From the NCBI RefSeq assembly GCF_000255455.1, contig NZ_JH621261.1, positions 1 to 64,000 on the forward strand: 64,000 bases of DNA, read 5' to 3'. The position numbers and the translations under genes are program-made. This DNA is from Aquimarina agarilytica ZC1. GTDB lineage: Bacteria; Bacteroidota; Bacteroidia; Flavobacteriales; Flavobacteriaceae. Shown piece after piece: positions 9,478-17,898 of the stretch. Under the pieces are notes generated by a model. It was not told the origin of the DNA, ran no database searches, and worked only from the letters and a program-made list of their open reading frames with translations. Each line of letters opens with the position of its first letter. Position 1 is the first letter of the stretch.

Positions 9478-9908
9478 ATCTGTTTTTCTATTCTTAAGAG
9501 ATTGGAGTATCCTTTGGCGATAAGTCGAGCCTTAGAATTATTCCATATTTCACATTGTACATTTATAATTTTTTTTCCTTTCTTGATTGTTTGGGTTTCT
9601 GCAATTATAGTTTGTCCTTCATGTGCGGTAGAAAAATAATCAACCACGTTATTTATAGTGGTGTATGCAGAAGGTTCTCCGAAAGAAAAAACAGTCGCTC
9701 CTATGGTATCATCTACAATCGCTGCTGTTATACCACCGTGCAAACTGCCTGAAGGGTTGAGCCATTCTTTTCGTATTTCATATTCAAATATTAAATTATC
9801 TTCTTTCACAGAAATTAAAATAGGATTTAGCCATTGCATTAAAGGCGAGGGAGAATTAGTTGCATCTTTTCCTACTTGAGTTTTTAAAAATTCAATTGCG
9901 TTGTTCAT
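9474..9908 (-). CDS. PaaI-type hotdog acyl-CoA thioesterase, 144 aa
   Basis: Small hotdog-fold thioesterase that hydrolyses acyl-CoA or related thioesters in the cytoplasm. The family signature GSLHGGITAAIVDDTIGA (about residues 52-69) is present, with the HGG turn and the acidic residue of the long hotdog helix. The length is typical. It overlaps the TetR gene by 17 bases upstream and the ketoacyl synthase by 4 bases downstream, so the three are translationally coupled. The substrate cannot be told from the sequence; the context suggests fatty acyl chains. Confidence 0.85.
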   Translation of the reverse strand: MNNAIEFLKTQVGKDATNSPSPLMQWLNPILISVKEDNLIFEYEIRKEWLNPSGSLHGGITAAIVDDTIGATVFSFGEPSAYTTINNVVDYFSTAHEGQTIIAETQTIKKGKKIINVQCEIWNNSKARLIAKGYSNLLRIEKQI

Positions 9909-10467
9909 TTTTCTTTTCGTTTAATAATTCTTGTTTAATAGTAGATTTAACGATATCAAAATCATTAGTGCCGGTTAGCCTTGAAATTTGAAGGCTTGCG
10001 AGCATATTGGTTATGATCATTAATGCTTTAGTTCTAGATGAACCATAAAAATTGAATGTTTTATTTTTTTTTCCTTCTTCAAGAAAATTGCTTACCCAAA
10101 CAAGCATTAAGTTAGAGAATACTTTAAGTTTATCTTGAACTCTTGGATCTAAAGTATTGAGGTCACTGGCAAGAGAACCAATTAAGCATATTTTATTCTT
10201 CTGTCTTATAATCTGATAAATGGCAAGAAATTGATCTAGTTTGTCTAAAGGGGTTTCTTGTTCAACTTTTTTGATTAGATCTTTCAAATTGTTTATATGA
10301 TTATCGATAACCGCAATACCTAAATCCGACTTGCTAGGGAAGTGATAATGTATAGAAGAGGTTTTGATCCCTACTTTTTCCGAAATATCATAAAAACTAA
10401 ATGAGTTGTAGCCTCTTTGTCTTATTAGACTATCGGCAAGGAGAATTATTTCATTTTTTTTAGACAT
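9892..10467 (-). CDS. TetR/AcrR-family transcriptional regulator, 191 aa
   Basis: One-component repressor with an N-terminal TetR helix-turn-helix (about residues 5-50; the recognition region reads ISEKVGIKTSSIHYHFPSKSDLG, with the family's YHFPSK signature) and a C-terminal ligand-binding helical domain of no specific type. It is first in the operon with the thioesterase and ketoacyl synthase, so it probably represses its own operon in response to an acyl or lipid ligand. A good inverted repeat lies about 40 bases upstream of its ATG. Confidence 0.88.
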   Translation of the reverse strand: MSKKNEIILLADSLIRQRGYNSFSFYDISEKVGIKTSSIHYHFPSKSDLGIAVIDNHINNLKDLIKKVEQETPLDKLDQFLAIYQIIRQKNKICLIGSLASDLNTLDPRVQDKLKVFSNLMLVWVSNFLEEGKKNKTFNFYGSSRTKALMIITNMLASLQISRLTGTNDFDIVKSTIKQELLNEKKNEQRN

Positions 10468-10502
10468 ATCATATGTTGCGAATAAATTTTGTATAAATAT
10501 AA

Positions 10503-10524
10503 ACTTATCTACTAATAGATAGGT
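10503..10524. promoter_or_regulatory. Probable TetR operator
   Basis: Inverted repeat TATCTA (10506-10511), spacer CTAA, TAGATA (10516-10521). The symmetry extends outward with one mismatch to 10503 and 10524. It sits 36-57 bases before the TetR start codon, where a promoter is expected, and so is a natural autoregulatory site. No experimental support. Confidence 0.5.
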
Positions 10525-10893
10525 AAAAATACTTATTTTTTTTAATTATTCAAAAATGATTAAATTTTTAATTCCTTATTTATTGGTTCTTTCGCCTTGA
10601 TTTTTAATGCCTTTAATATTAAGATAAAGGTTAAGGTGTTTTCTGAAGAGTTGATCTAAAAACTTTTGTTTTTGGAATAACGGAAAGGATGAATATGGTT
10701 TAGTACTTAATGGTTTGCCGCGGAGGAAGTTTCTTGTTTTCAGTTTTGGATAGTTGGGTATTGTTTTGCGCTACCATTTATTTGGATTATGTGTCATTTG
10801 ATGGTTAAAATGCAACAGTCTGCAAGAAAAATGAAAAAACTAAAGCTAAAAATACTTTATTTCACACAAATAATAATTTAAAATAACGATCGA
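10525..10893. other. Intergenic region without recognisable genes
   Basis: About 370 bases between the TetR operator and the truncated lipoprotein ORF. No reading frame of useful length, no tRNA and no clear repeat. Confidence 0.4.
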
Positions 10894-11058
10894 ATGTATA
10901 AGAAAGCTAGATTAATGATAAGGTTATTTTTTGTGACTTTAATATTGGTTTCTTGCGAAAACAAGGAGTCTTTTATGGTACATAATGATATAGGCTTACA
11001 TGATTATAATGAAAAGAATTTAGGATCATTCTCAAAAGTTGTGTGTAGATTTAAATAA
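10894..11058 (+). pseudogene. Truncated lipoprotein N-terminus at the edge of a transposon remnant
   Basis: A 54-codon ORF with a clear lipoprotein signal peptide (basic start MYKKAR, hydrophobic core, lipobox LILVSC, then acidic residues). It runs into the transposase remnant: the last dozen codons appear to lie in insertion-sequence DNA starting near GGATCA at 11023, and it stops at 11056-11058. The simplest reading is a lipoprotein gene cut off by an insertion. A real 54-aa lipoprotein is possible. Confidence 0.4.
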
Positions 11059-11555
11059 GAATCTGATCTTAGCAAAAAAACAGCAATCGGATCCATATAT
11101 TGACTTACTAAAAGTTCTGTTACCAGAATTACTAATTATTCAAAATCAAAACAAATGGACAACATCACAACAAAACAGAGCCACAATATTATTCAAACTC
11201 TATCCCAAAATAGAAAAGGCATACAATTTAGCTCAAAAACTAAAATACATATATGAGAATAATAATGATAAAAATGTAGCTAGACTTAAGTTAGCCAAAT
11301 GGTACAACCAAGTTGAAAAAGAAGGTTTTAAATCATTTAACACTATAGCTAGAACTATACAAAACCATTATGAAAATATATTGAACTATTTTAATAACAG
11401 AAGTACAAATGCTTCAGCTGAATCTTTCAATGCGAAAATAAAGGAGTTTAGAAATCAATTTAGAGGCGTAAGAGATGTAAAATTCTTCCTCTATATATAG
11501 GCTAACTAAATTATATGCTTAATTTTGGCTACTCCCCAATAATATTACTTGATCC
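11023..11555 (+). mobile_element. ISL3-like (ISAon1-type) insertion sequence remnant
   Basis: Only the C-terminal part of a transposase remains: open frame 11039-11500 with the signature STNASAESFNAKIKEFRNQF (catalytic Glu region of ISL3-type DDE transposases). The normal ending FLYRLTKLYA is found by removing 4 bases from the CTATATATAG stretch near 11491-11500; the stop would then be 11520-11522. The left boundary is set at GGATCA (11023) and the right at TTGATCC (11549-11555), which would be matching terminal bases, but I find no target duplication. The N-terminal transposase and most of the element are deleted, so it cannot move itself. Confidence 0.65.
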
Positions 11556-11608
11556 CTTTTAGTCTTGATCCATTTTTTTTTGAACTCTACAAAAGTTGTA
11601 TAAAAGCA

Positions 11609-11638
11609 AAAAGCTTCTTGAAAAATCAAGAAGCTTTT
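11609..11638 (-). terminator. Rho-independent terminator of tRNA-Ser
   Basis: Hairpin with arms AAAAGCTTCTTGA (11609-11621) and TCAAGAAGCTTTT (11626-11638), located 4 bases past the 3' end of the tRNA on the minus strand and followed by a T-rich stretch there. Confidence 0.85.
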
Positions 11639-11642
11639 CTTG

Positions 11643-11727
11643 CGGAGAATGAGGGATTCGAACCCCCGGAGGTGTGACCCTCAACAGTTTTCAAGACTGC
11701 CGCATTCGACCACTCTGCCAATTCTCC
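11643..11727 (-). tRNA. tRNA-Ser (anticodon UGA)
   Basis: Read on the minus strand, the acceptor arms GGAGAAT and ATTCTCC pair. The anticodon loop reads CTTGAAA, giving anticodon TGA (Ser). A long variable arm, characteristic of class II tRNAs, and a T arm GGGGGTTCGAATCCC are present. The discriminator base is G (11643) as usual for serine. CCA is not encoded. A terminator follows at once. Confidence 0.95.
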
Positions 11728-11892
11728 AGTGTGTCTCATAAGGTATTCCCTAAATGCGAGTGCAAATATAAGAAGCTTTTTTAGTTTGACAAACATTATT
11801 TTCATTAAATTCACATTTAATTAAAATATATTTTTAGAAGGAATTTAGTGCACTTACTTTCAGTAGGTTATGTGGTAAAATAAATTAAATCA

Positions 11893-12936
11893 ATGAAGAA
11901 TGCATTTTTTAGAGGAGTCTTCCTCCTTTTAGTGGTGGGTTGTAAAACCTTAAGTACTGATAATAAGGAAGAAAAAATAGTAGATTTAATATCTAACATA
12001 AAATTAGAAGCAGTTGACCCAACTTCTTATGCAAATACCATTACGGAAAATGAACTTAAAGAAACTCTTTATGAATTTGCAGATGATGCAATGGAGGGTA
12101 GAGAAACTGGGGAATTAGGTCAAAAAAAGGCAGCAGCTTATTTAAAGGCTCATTACAAAAAAATAGGCATACCTAGTCCGGATACCATTAATTATTATCA
12201 AAATATACCTAAAGAATTTTTTAGTGGATCAATTAAAAAATCTGAAAATGTTGTTGCCTTTCTTGAGGGAACTACATACCCAGAAGAGATTATAGTACTT
12301 TCTGCCCATTATGATCATTTGGGAGTAAACTCGAGAGGTGAAATTTATAATGGAGCTGATGATAACGGGTCGGGAACTATGAGTATATTACAAATAGCAG
12401 AAGCTTTTGTAAAAGCAAAAAAAGAGGGGGTGGGTCCTAAAAGGAGCATTTTATTTTTACATGTTACTGGGGAAGAGAAAGGTTTGTATGGGTCACGTTA
12501 TTACACAGAAAATCCTTTATATCCATTAAAAAATACAGTGTGTAACCTTAATGTTGATATGATTGGGAGGGTTGATGCAGCTCATGAAAATGCCCCTAAT
12601 TATATATATATAATAGGTAGTGATCGTTTAAGTAATGAGTTACATTTAATAAATGAAGCTGTGAATGAAAAGTATACTTTGTTTAATTTAGATTACAAAT
12701 ACAATAAGAAATCTGATCCAAATCGTTTTTATTACAGGAGTGATCACTATAATTTTGCTAAAAATAACATTCCAATAATCTTTTATTTTAATGGCGTTCA
12801 TAATGATTATCATGAAGTATCTGATGTGCCTACTAGTATCAACTATGAATTACTAACCAAACGATCTAAGCTTATTTTTTTCACTGCTTGGGAAATTGCA
12901 AATAGAAAAGAGAGAATTTTACTTAATGAGCATTGA
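11893..12936 (+). CDS. M28-family zinc aminopeptidase, lipoprotein
   Basis: Exported metallopeptidase with two co-catalytic zinc ions. An N-terminal signal ends in lipobox LLVVGC (Cys17), so it is probably membrane anchored. The M28 zinc ligands and catalytic residues are visible: His and Asp in SAHYDHLG, the bridging Asp in NGADDNGSG, the catalytic Glu-Glu in TGEEKGLYGS, the Asp in NVDMIGR, and the final His in DYHEVSD. The length (347 aa) fits compact Bacteroidota members lacking a PA domain. Stands alone, downstream of and divergent from the tRNA. Confidence 0.9.
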   Translation: MKNAFFRGVFLLLVVGCKTLSTDNKEEKIVDLISNIKLEAVDPTSYANTITENELKETLYEFADDAMEGRETGELGQKKAAAYLKAHYKKIGIPSPDTINYYQNIPKEFFSGSIKKSENVVAFLEGTTYPEEIIVLSAHYDHLGVNSRGEIYNGADDNGSGTMSILQIAEAFVKAKKEGVGPKRSILFLHVTGEEKGLYGSRYYTENPLYPLKNTVCNLNVDMIGRVDAAHENAPNYIYIIGSDRLSNELHLINEAVNEKYTLFNLDYKYNKKSDPNRFYYRSDHYNFAKNNIPIIFYFNGVHNDYHEVSDVPTSINYELLTKRSKLIFFTAWEIANRKERILLNEH

Positions 12937-13250
12937 TTGTAGTAATGAATATATCTAATAATTGTAGCGTTTCATTTTTATAGGCACTATATTTTAATTT
13001 GTATGAAATAGGAACGAAAAAAGACACATTATTAAGTTTATAAGCAATTTTTTATTTTATTTGAGCTGATTATTTTAAGTCTAACTTACATTTTGTTTGA
13101 TGAAATTCATTAAAAAGTTAGTTGATTAACAAATTTTAACAGATTAACTACAGTTTGGATAAAATATCCGTAAGAAAAACTTCTAGGTAATACTAAATAA
13201 ATCATTTTACTGGTTTATATACCTAAACACTAATAAATAATTTTTTAGGT
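12937..13250. other. Intergenic region with a short direct repeat
   Basis: About 310 bases upstream of the astacin-like gene. It holds two copies of GATTAAC about 18 bases apart near 13120-13150 that could be a regulator site, but nothing decisive. No RNA or ORF recognised. Confidence 0.35.
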
Positions 13251-14498
13251 ATGAAATTAACAAAATTAGCTACTATTACAGCAGCAGTACTTTCACTTTG
13301 GTCTTGCCAAACAGAAGATACAAATGTGAATAATGATGATACCACACTTCAAGGTCAGACAGAAATTAGAAGTTTAATGGGGATAAAAAACTTCCCCGTT
13401 GTTAAACAGCCAGATGGCAGTTTTTTACATGGTGATGTTATTTTAGAAGAGTCAAATTTTGACGATCCCAATGCTCCAGATATATTAGAGCCACAAACTC
13501 CTGAAAAAGGAGCATTAACTTTAGGTAATGGTTATGTGCGTAAATGGCCAAATAATACTGTAGTTTTTAGGTATGACAACAGTATGACTTCACAAATGAG
13601 AAGCACTTTCCAACAGGCTATGGATGAGTGGAAAAATAAAACTAATGTTCGTTTTAAGGAGCGTACAAATGAAGCTGATTTTGTTACTGTTAAATCAACT
13701 GGTGATGATTGTTTTTGTGGATATGCAACTTTAGGACAAGCAAGGAATAGAGGTGTTTTAGCCGTAGGAACTAGAGCTCCTTTATCTGTTGTAATGCACG
13801 AAATTGGTCACACTTTAGGATTTTTACACGAGCAAAATAGATCTGATAGAGATGCTTATGTGAAAATTAATTTTCAAAACATATCAAGAGGAGCTGAAGA
13901 TCAATTTTACAAAAGCGATAATTCTATAAATTTAACGGACAAGTTAGATTTGCAATCAATAATGATGTATGGATCGTATACATTTTCGGCAAATCGTCAG
14001 CCAACAATTGTTGATTTAAACGGGAATACATACAGAAAAACAGGGCGTTTATCTGAAGGTGATATCAAAGGAACAAATAAAGCTTACCCAGGTAATTCTA
14101 CAGGTGGTGATGATACTACAGATGAGGACGAAGACGAAGATGATGACACTACTGATGAGGACGAAGATGAAGATGATGATACTACAGATGAGGATGAAGA
14201 CGAAGACGATGATGTGAAAGATCCAAAAGATGTTTGTAGTGGAGTAGCGGAATGGAAGCGTAATGGAACCTATAGTGTTGGTGACAGAGTAACATACAAA
14301 GGTTATTTATTTGAAAGAGATTTTTCAAATTGGAGTTTCATAAAAAAATGTGGAGTTACCGTTGAAAAAGACATTTGTGCCGGAATTGATAGATACAATG
14401 GAGGAAGATATAATGTAGGGGATCAAGTAGTTTTCAGAGGATATTTATATACTCGTGTTCAAGGAGGTTGGATAAGAGAAGGTCAATGTGGTAGATAA
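13251..14498 (+). CDS. Astacin-like (M12A) metalloprotease lipoprotein with acidic repeat and two C-terminal CBM-like modules
   Basis: Secreted zinc endopeptidase. The signal ends in lipobox LSLWSC (Cys19). The catalytic domain (about residues 75-285) carries the astacin zinc motif HEIGHTLGFLHEQNR (about 183-197) and the Met-turn SIMMYGSY (about 236-243). It is followed by an acidic linker of three 11-residue repeats (DDTTDEDEDED). Two short homologous modules close the protein: W/Y-x-x-x-G-x-Y-x-V-G-D-x-V-x-x-x-G-Y-L-F/Y, each ending in a Cys-Gly, similar to chitin/cellulose-binding CBM5/12 modules. The modules suggest anchoring to a polysaccharide or cell wall; that is inference. A terminator follows. 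Confidence 0.87.
   Translation: MKLTKLATITAAVLSLWSCQTEDTNVNNDDTTLQGQTEIRSLMGIKNFPVVKQPDGSFLHGDVILEESNFDDPNAPDILEPQTPEKGALTLGNGYVRKWPNNTVVFRYDNSMTSQMRSTFQQAMDEWKNKTNVRFKERTNEADFVTVKSTGDDCFCGYATLGQARNRGVLAVGTRAPLSVVMHEIGHTLGFLHEQNRSDRDAYVKINFQNISRGAEDQFYKSDNSINLTDKLDLQSIMMYGSYTFSANRQPTIVDLNGNTYRKTGRLSEGDIKGTNKAYPGNSTGGDDTTDEDEDEDDDTTDEDEDEDDDTTDEDEDEDDDVKDPKDVCSGVAEWKRNGTYSVGDRVTYKGYLFERDFSNWSFIKKCGVTVEKDICAGIDRYNGGRYNVGDQVVFRGYLYTRVQGGWIREGQCGR
14109..14207 (+). repeat. Three 33-bp tandem repeats encoding an acidic linker
   Basis: In-frame minisatellite inside the astacin-like gene: three 33-bp units, each encoding Asp-Asp-Thr-Thr-Asp then alternating Glu/Asp. Units differ only at synonymous Asp or Thr codons. 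Unit length is a multiple of three, so copy changes alter linker length without breaking the frame. Confidence 0.85.
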
Positions 14499-14590
14499 TC
14501 ACTGCTAAAAACTTAGAATAGTATTTTAAGTAAAACTAGTAAGACTACTATAATGAATACAAATAGTTTTTTTAATAGTTAAATTGGGGG

Positions 14591-14621
14591 AGAGCTGCTT
14601 TTTTAAGCAGCTCTTTTTTTT
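14591..14621 (+). terminator. Rho-independent terminator after the astacin-like gene
   Basis: Arms AGAGCTGCTT (14591-14600) and AAGCAGCTCT (14605-14614) with a T7 tail. It may also serve the convergent LysR gene, whose stop overlaps the tail. Confidence 0.85.
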
Positions 14622-15507
14622 ATATAGAAAATTCAGAAACAAAGTTTGAAATAAAGTCCTTTATGTATTTCTTTTGTTCATCTGTTTTACGGATAACTAA
14701 AAAGTGGCGTCTCTTCAAGCCTTTTTTGCCAATTTTTTTAAAAACGAGATGATCTAAGGTTTTAAATGATTTTAAGGCCCATTTAGGCATGCATAACAAT
14801 CCGAAATTCGCTTCTATTAATTCCAATGCAACTTCGGTAAGTGGAATAGCCGAAATTTTGCGAGGAGTAATATTGTTTGGTTTTAAAAAGTGTTCATAAA
14901 TGGAAACTGTTTCCAAAGGAAAAGAATGAATAATTAAATGTGTATTGGAAAAATGATTTGCACTAATATAATCTAGTGTGTTTAATTTGTTTTCTTTATG
15001 CATAACAGCATAAATTTCATCATCAAAAAGATCAATACTTAAAAGCAAATCATTTTTTGGTTTGGAGGTAACAATTGCAATATCTATGTCCTTTGATAAA
15101 ATTTTTGAAATTGGTTTATGAGTAGCTTCAAGTATTAAATCAACATTAATTTCTGGATATAATAATCCCATTTTTTGAATAAATTTGGGTAAACCTTGAT
15201 AAAAGGAGTAGCATTCGGTACTTACTTTTATATTCCCGATTGATCCTTGTCGTATTTGCTGAATATTTTTGAAACTGGCATCTATATTTTCTAAAATTTT
15301 ATTTCCTAAAAGATATAATTCATGACCTTCATCTGTAAGTTTCCATTGAGCTCGTGTACGGTAAAAGACTTTAAACCCAAGCTGATTTTCAAGATCTTTT
15401 AACTGGTGGCTTAAAGCTGATTGAGTTAGGAATAATTTGCTTGTTGCATTAGCAATGCTACCTTGTTCAGCTATAGTTTTAATTAATTTAAAGTATTTGA
15501 TTTCCAT
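14620..15507 (-). CDS. LysR-family transcriptional regulator, 295 aa
   Basis: DNA-binding regulator with an N-terminal winged helix-turn-helix (residues 1-60; signature SIANATSKLFLTQSALSHQL) and a LysR substrate-binding domain (about 87-290). Length is typical. It is transcribed divergently from the rhodanese gene, the usual layout for a LysR regulator and its target, and a strong inverted repeat lies between the two. Effector unknown. Confidence 0.9.
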   Translation of the reverse strand: MEIKYFKLIKTIAEQGSIANATSKLFLTQSALSHQLKDLENQLGFKVFYRTRAQWKLTDEGHELYLLGNKILENIDASFKNIQQIRQGSIGNIKVSTECYSFYQGLPKFIQKMGLLYPEINVDLILEATHKPISKILSKDIDIAIVTSKPKNDLLLSIDLFDDEIYAVMHKENKLNTLDYISANHFSNTHLIIHSFPLETVSIYEHFLKPNNITPRKISAIPLTEVALELIEANFGLLCMPKWALKSFKTLDHLVFKKIGKKGLKRRHFLVIRKTDEQKKYIKDFISNFVSEFSI

Positions 15508-15569
15508 AAAAAAAAGTTACATAAGTTGTAACAAAAAAGAGTTATTGATGTGTGAAAAATAATCAACTT

Positions 15570-15597
15570 AATATTAAAATTATTCAATTTTAATATT
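15570..15597. promoter_or_regulatory. Perfect inverted repeat, probable LysR binding site
   Basis: Arms AATATTAAAATT (15570-15581) and AATTTTAATATT (15586-15597) with a 4-base spacer ATTC, in the 142-base gap between the divergent LysR and rhodanese genes. It fits the AT-rich dyad form of LysR boxes. It is AT-only, so chance similarity must be considered. Confidence 0.5.
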
Positions 15598-15649
15598 TTA
15601 AATGAGGCCATAGTATTTTTAGTTTTATGAAAAATTAAAAAGTATAATT

Positions 15650-16042
15650 ATGAGAAAACAAATTGAATTTTATGAGAATAAATTAGCATATGAAATGGAT
15701 CCGTCCGATTTGTATGAAGCTTTTGAAAGCAATACCACATTTGTAGCTCTTGATACCCGACAGAAAGTTGGTTTTGATAAAGAGCATATCCCAACAGCGA
15801 TTAACATTCCGCACAGAGAAATGACAGAGGCAAGTACAGTCCATTTAGATAAAGCAAAAATCTATGTATGTTATTGTGATGGAATTGGTTGTAATGCATC
15901 CACAAAAGGAGCTTTAAAAATGACTAAATTGGGCTTTAAAGTAAAAGAGTTAATTGGTGGAATTGAATGGTGGAAATTAGATGGCTATGCTACAGCAGGA
16001 ACTCATTCAAAACAAGGAATGCAATTTAAGTGTTATTGTTAG
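15650..16042 (+). CDS. Rhodanese-like domain protein, 130 aa
   Basis: Single-domain rhodanese, moving sulfane sulfur or sensing thiol/oxyanion species in the cytoplasm. The family elements are LDTRQKVGFDKEHIPTAINI (the DxR and GHIPGA-like segments, about residues 35-54), the Cys-bearing active-site loop in CYCDGIGCNAS (about 74-84), and LIGGIEWW near the end. The loop has several Cys (CYC, GC) and the protein ends in CYC, more cysteines than usual. It is divergent from the LysR gene and probably controlled by it. Confidence 0.85.
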   Translation: MRKQIEFYENKLAYEMDPSDLYEAFESNTTFVALDTRQKVGFDKEHIPTAINIPHREMTEASTVHLDKAKIYVCYCDGIGCNASTKGALKMTKLGFKVKELIGGIEWWKLDGYATAGTHSKQGMQFKCYC

Positions 16043-16116
16043 TTTTTAATTAAAGTTGAAAAACAAAAGTAGCATGCATACATCAAGCTGTAATTAATTT
16101 GTGTTAATTTAATGTC

Positions 16117-16563
16117 ATGATTGTAAGATTTGTAAAAGAACAAGATGTAACCGAAGTTGTTAAATTATGTGAGTTGCATGCTGCTTTTGAAAAAACGATA
16201 TATAGCGCCAGGAATAAGAGCACATTATTATCTACACATTTTTTTAATAAAGAAAGTTATGTAAACTGTTTAGTTGTTGAAGTAGATAAAGAAATTGTAG
16301 GATATGCTACTTTTATGAAGCAATTTTCAACATGGGATGCAAATTTTTATATGTATCTGGATTGTTTGTTTTTAAAGGAAAATGTACGAGGAAAAGGACT
16401 AGGGGCATTACTAATGCAAAAGATAAAAGACCATGCCGTTTCTCAAAATTGTACTGAAATACAATGGCAAACACCAGATTTTAATAAAAGAGCCATTACT
16501 TTTTATAAAAAGTTAGGAGCGCAATCAAAAACTAAAGAACGATTTTTTTGGCCTGTTCCATAA
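16117..16563 (+). CDS. GNAT-family N-acetyltransferase, 148 aa
   Basis: Acetyl-CoA-dependent acetyltransferase. The acetyl-CoA loop is NVRGKGLGALLMQKI (about residues 88-102, pattern R/Q-x-x-G-x-G/A), followed by a C-terminal FNKRAITFYKKLGA typical of the fold. It resembles the diamine/thialysine-type GNATs in length and in the start IVRFVKEQDVTEVVKLCELHA, but the substrate is not certain. Convergent with the following reductase gene at 6 bases. Confidence 0.82.
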   Translation: MIVRFVKEQDVTEVVKLCELHAAFEKTIYSARNKSTLLSTHFFNKESYVNCLVVEVDKEIVGYATFMKQFSTWDANFYMYLDCLFLKENVRGKGLGALLMQKIKDHAVSQNCTEIQWQTPDFNKRAITFYKKLGAQSKTKERFFWPVP

Positions 16564-16569
16564 TCCAAG

Positions 16570-17388
16570 TTAAATTTTAAGGCTACCTTTCACAACATCA
16601 TTAATAGTAAATTGTAAATATTTTGGAAGTAAATTATCTTTAGGCAACACAGCTAGGTAGCGGTCATTATTTGAATTGTATACTTGTTTGAATATGCATT
16701 GTTTTAAACCGAGTTCTTCTGTAATTTCTTTAATTAAATCATAATGATGTATTAAGTCTTTACTTCCTAAATGAAAAACTCCTTTTCTATTTCGATTTAT
16801 AATATAATGTAATTGTTGTGTAAATTTTGAAACCGTGGTTGCATTAAGAATAACATTTGGAAAAACTTCAATAGGGGCTTTTAAGTGTTGTAGTTGTTTT
16901 AATTCTTGAATTCTAGGAGAGCCATGTCCAAAAATCATGGGCAAACGTGCAATTACATATTTGTGGGTAGGTAATCGGAGTAGGGCATTTTCAATTTTTA
17001 TTTTAAATCTACCGTACGAGCTTTCACTAAATGTTTTATCATATTCATATGAAGGATAATGATGAAAGCTGTCAAATACATTAGAGCTACTTAAAAAAAT
17101 GAATTTGCACTTATTTGTTTTAATCCAATCTATTAACGCTAAATGAAACTGTACTTGGGAATTAAAGTTGCCACGTACACATGATATAATAATATCGGGC
17201 TTAAGGCTGCTTAAAAGAATAGCTACAGGTTCGGTTTCAAAGTTAAAGGCATAAAACTTTTGATTCTTCTCAAAAAAACTATTGTGAGTATTAAATGTAG
17301 CATAAGTATCAAAATAGGAATTGAGTTCTTTATAAAGGGCATTTCCTAAAAAGCCACTTCCACCAAAAATTAATATTTTTTTTGACAT
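16570..17388 (-). CDS. NAD(P)-dependent epimerase / dTDP-4-dehydrorhamnose reductase-like protein
   Basis: Extended short-chain dehydrogenase (272 aa). The Rossmann motif GGSGFLGNAL is at residues 9-18, a Ser-rich strand FLSSSNVF lies near the middle, and the catalytic Tyr-x-x-x-Lys appears as YGRFK. This is the RmlD-like subgroup that reduces or epimerises nucleotide sugars, although no other sugar-nucleotide gene is adjacent, so the substrate is unknown. Confidence 0.78.
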   Translation of the reverse strand: MSKKILIFGGSGFLGNALYKELNSYFDTYATFNTHNSFFEKNQKFYAFNFETEPVAILLSSLKPDIIISCVRGNFNSQVQFHLALIDWIKTNKCKFIFLSSSNVFDSFHHYPSYEYDKTFSESSYGRFKIKIENALLRLPTHKYVIARLPMIFGHGSPRIQELKQLQHLKAPIEVFPNVILNATTVSKFTQQLHYIINRNRKGVFHLGSKDLIHHYDLIKEITEELGLKQCIFKQVYNSNNDRYLAVLPKDNLLPKYLQFTINDVVKGSLKI

Positions 17389-17898
17389 GCGATCAGGGGT
17401 TATCTTGCTAATTTAATTTTTATTCCTTTTAGAAGTTTAAATATTGATTAAAATTCTATTTAAATAATCATTTAGTGTTTGATAAAGATTTAGGATCATT
17501 TTGTTTCAAGAAACACGAACCAAGAGTAGATTCTTTACCTATACGCAATTTATTAAGAAAGTCGTTTCCTACAAGTGTTTTTTGTTTTTGGTTAGATTGC
17601 TAACATTCAGTTTTTTAAAACCAAATTTATTTAAAATAAATTTTTAATCTAAAAACTCTGTAAACTATTGATTTTATTGATAGTTTGTTTTTTTTATAAA
17701 AAAAAATGAAAAAAAATGTAAGCTAAAAATAAGATCGAGTACCAAATAATTGAAAATACAGTTTAATACTCAATCGTTTTTTTGGCCAAAAATAAGATTC
17801 AGAATTTTAACACTAACTAGTTGTAAACTTACATGTTATCATTTTTTTAATGTGAATAGTGAGCAACTACAAATTAATTCTAACTTAAAGAAAACATT
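17389..17898. other. Long AT-rich intergenic region
   Basis: About 510 bases without a credible gene. It holds an AT palindrome AAATTTATTT / AAATAAATTT (17623-17643), a small dyad GTTTCAAGAAAC near 17503-17516, and a weak hairpin GATCGAGTA ... TACTCAATC before a T7 run near 17730-17780 that could be a terminator of an unseen short RNA. None is strong. It probably includes the promoter and leader of the lipoprotein gene that follows. Confidence 0.4.

Noticed and set aside
11626-11814. 62-codon open frame on the minus strand
   Set aside because: It lies across the tRNA-Ser and its terminator; it is simply tRNA sequence read as protein.
14109-14207. Regular 33-bp repeats as CRISPR
   Set aside because: No spacers between units; they encode an in-frame acidic linker inside a protease gene.
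17503-17520. GGATCATTTTGTTTCAAGAAAC region as a second insertion-sequence end
   Set aside because: Shares only the six bases GGATCA with the ISL3-like remnant; no transposase or partner end is nearby.
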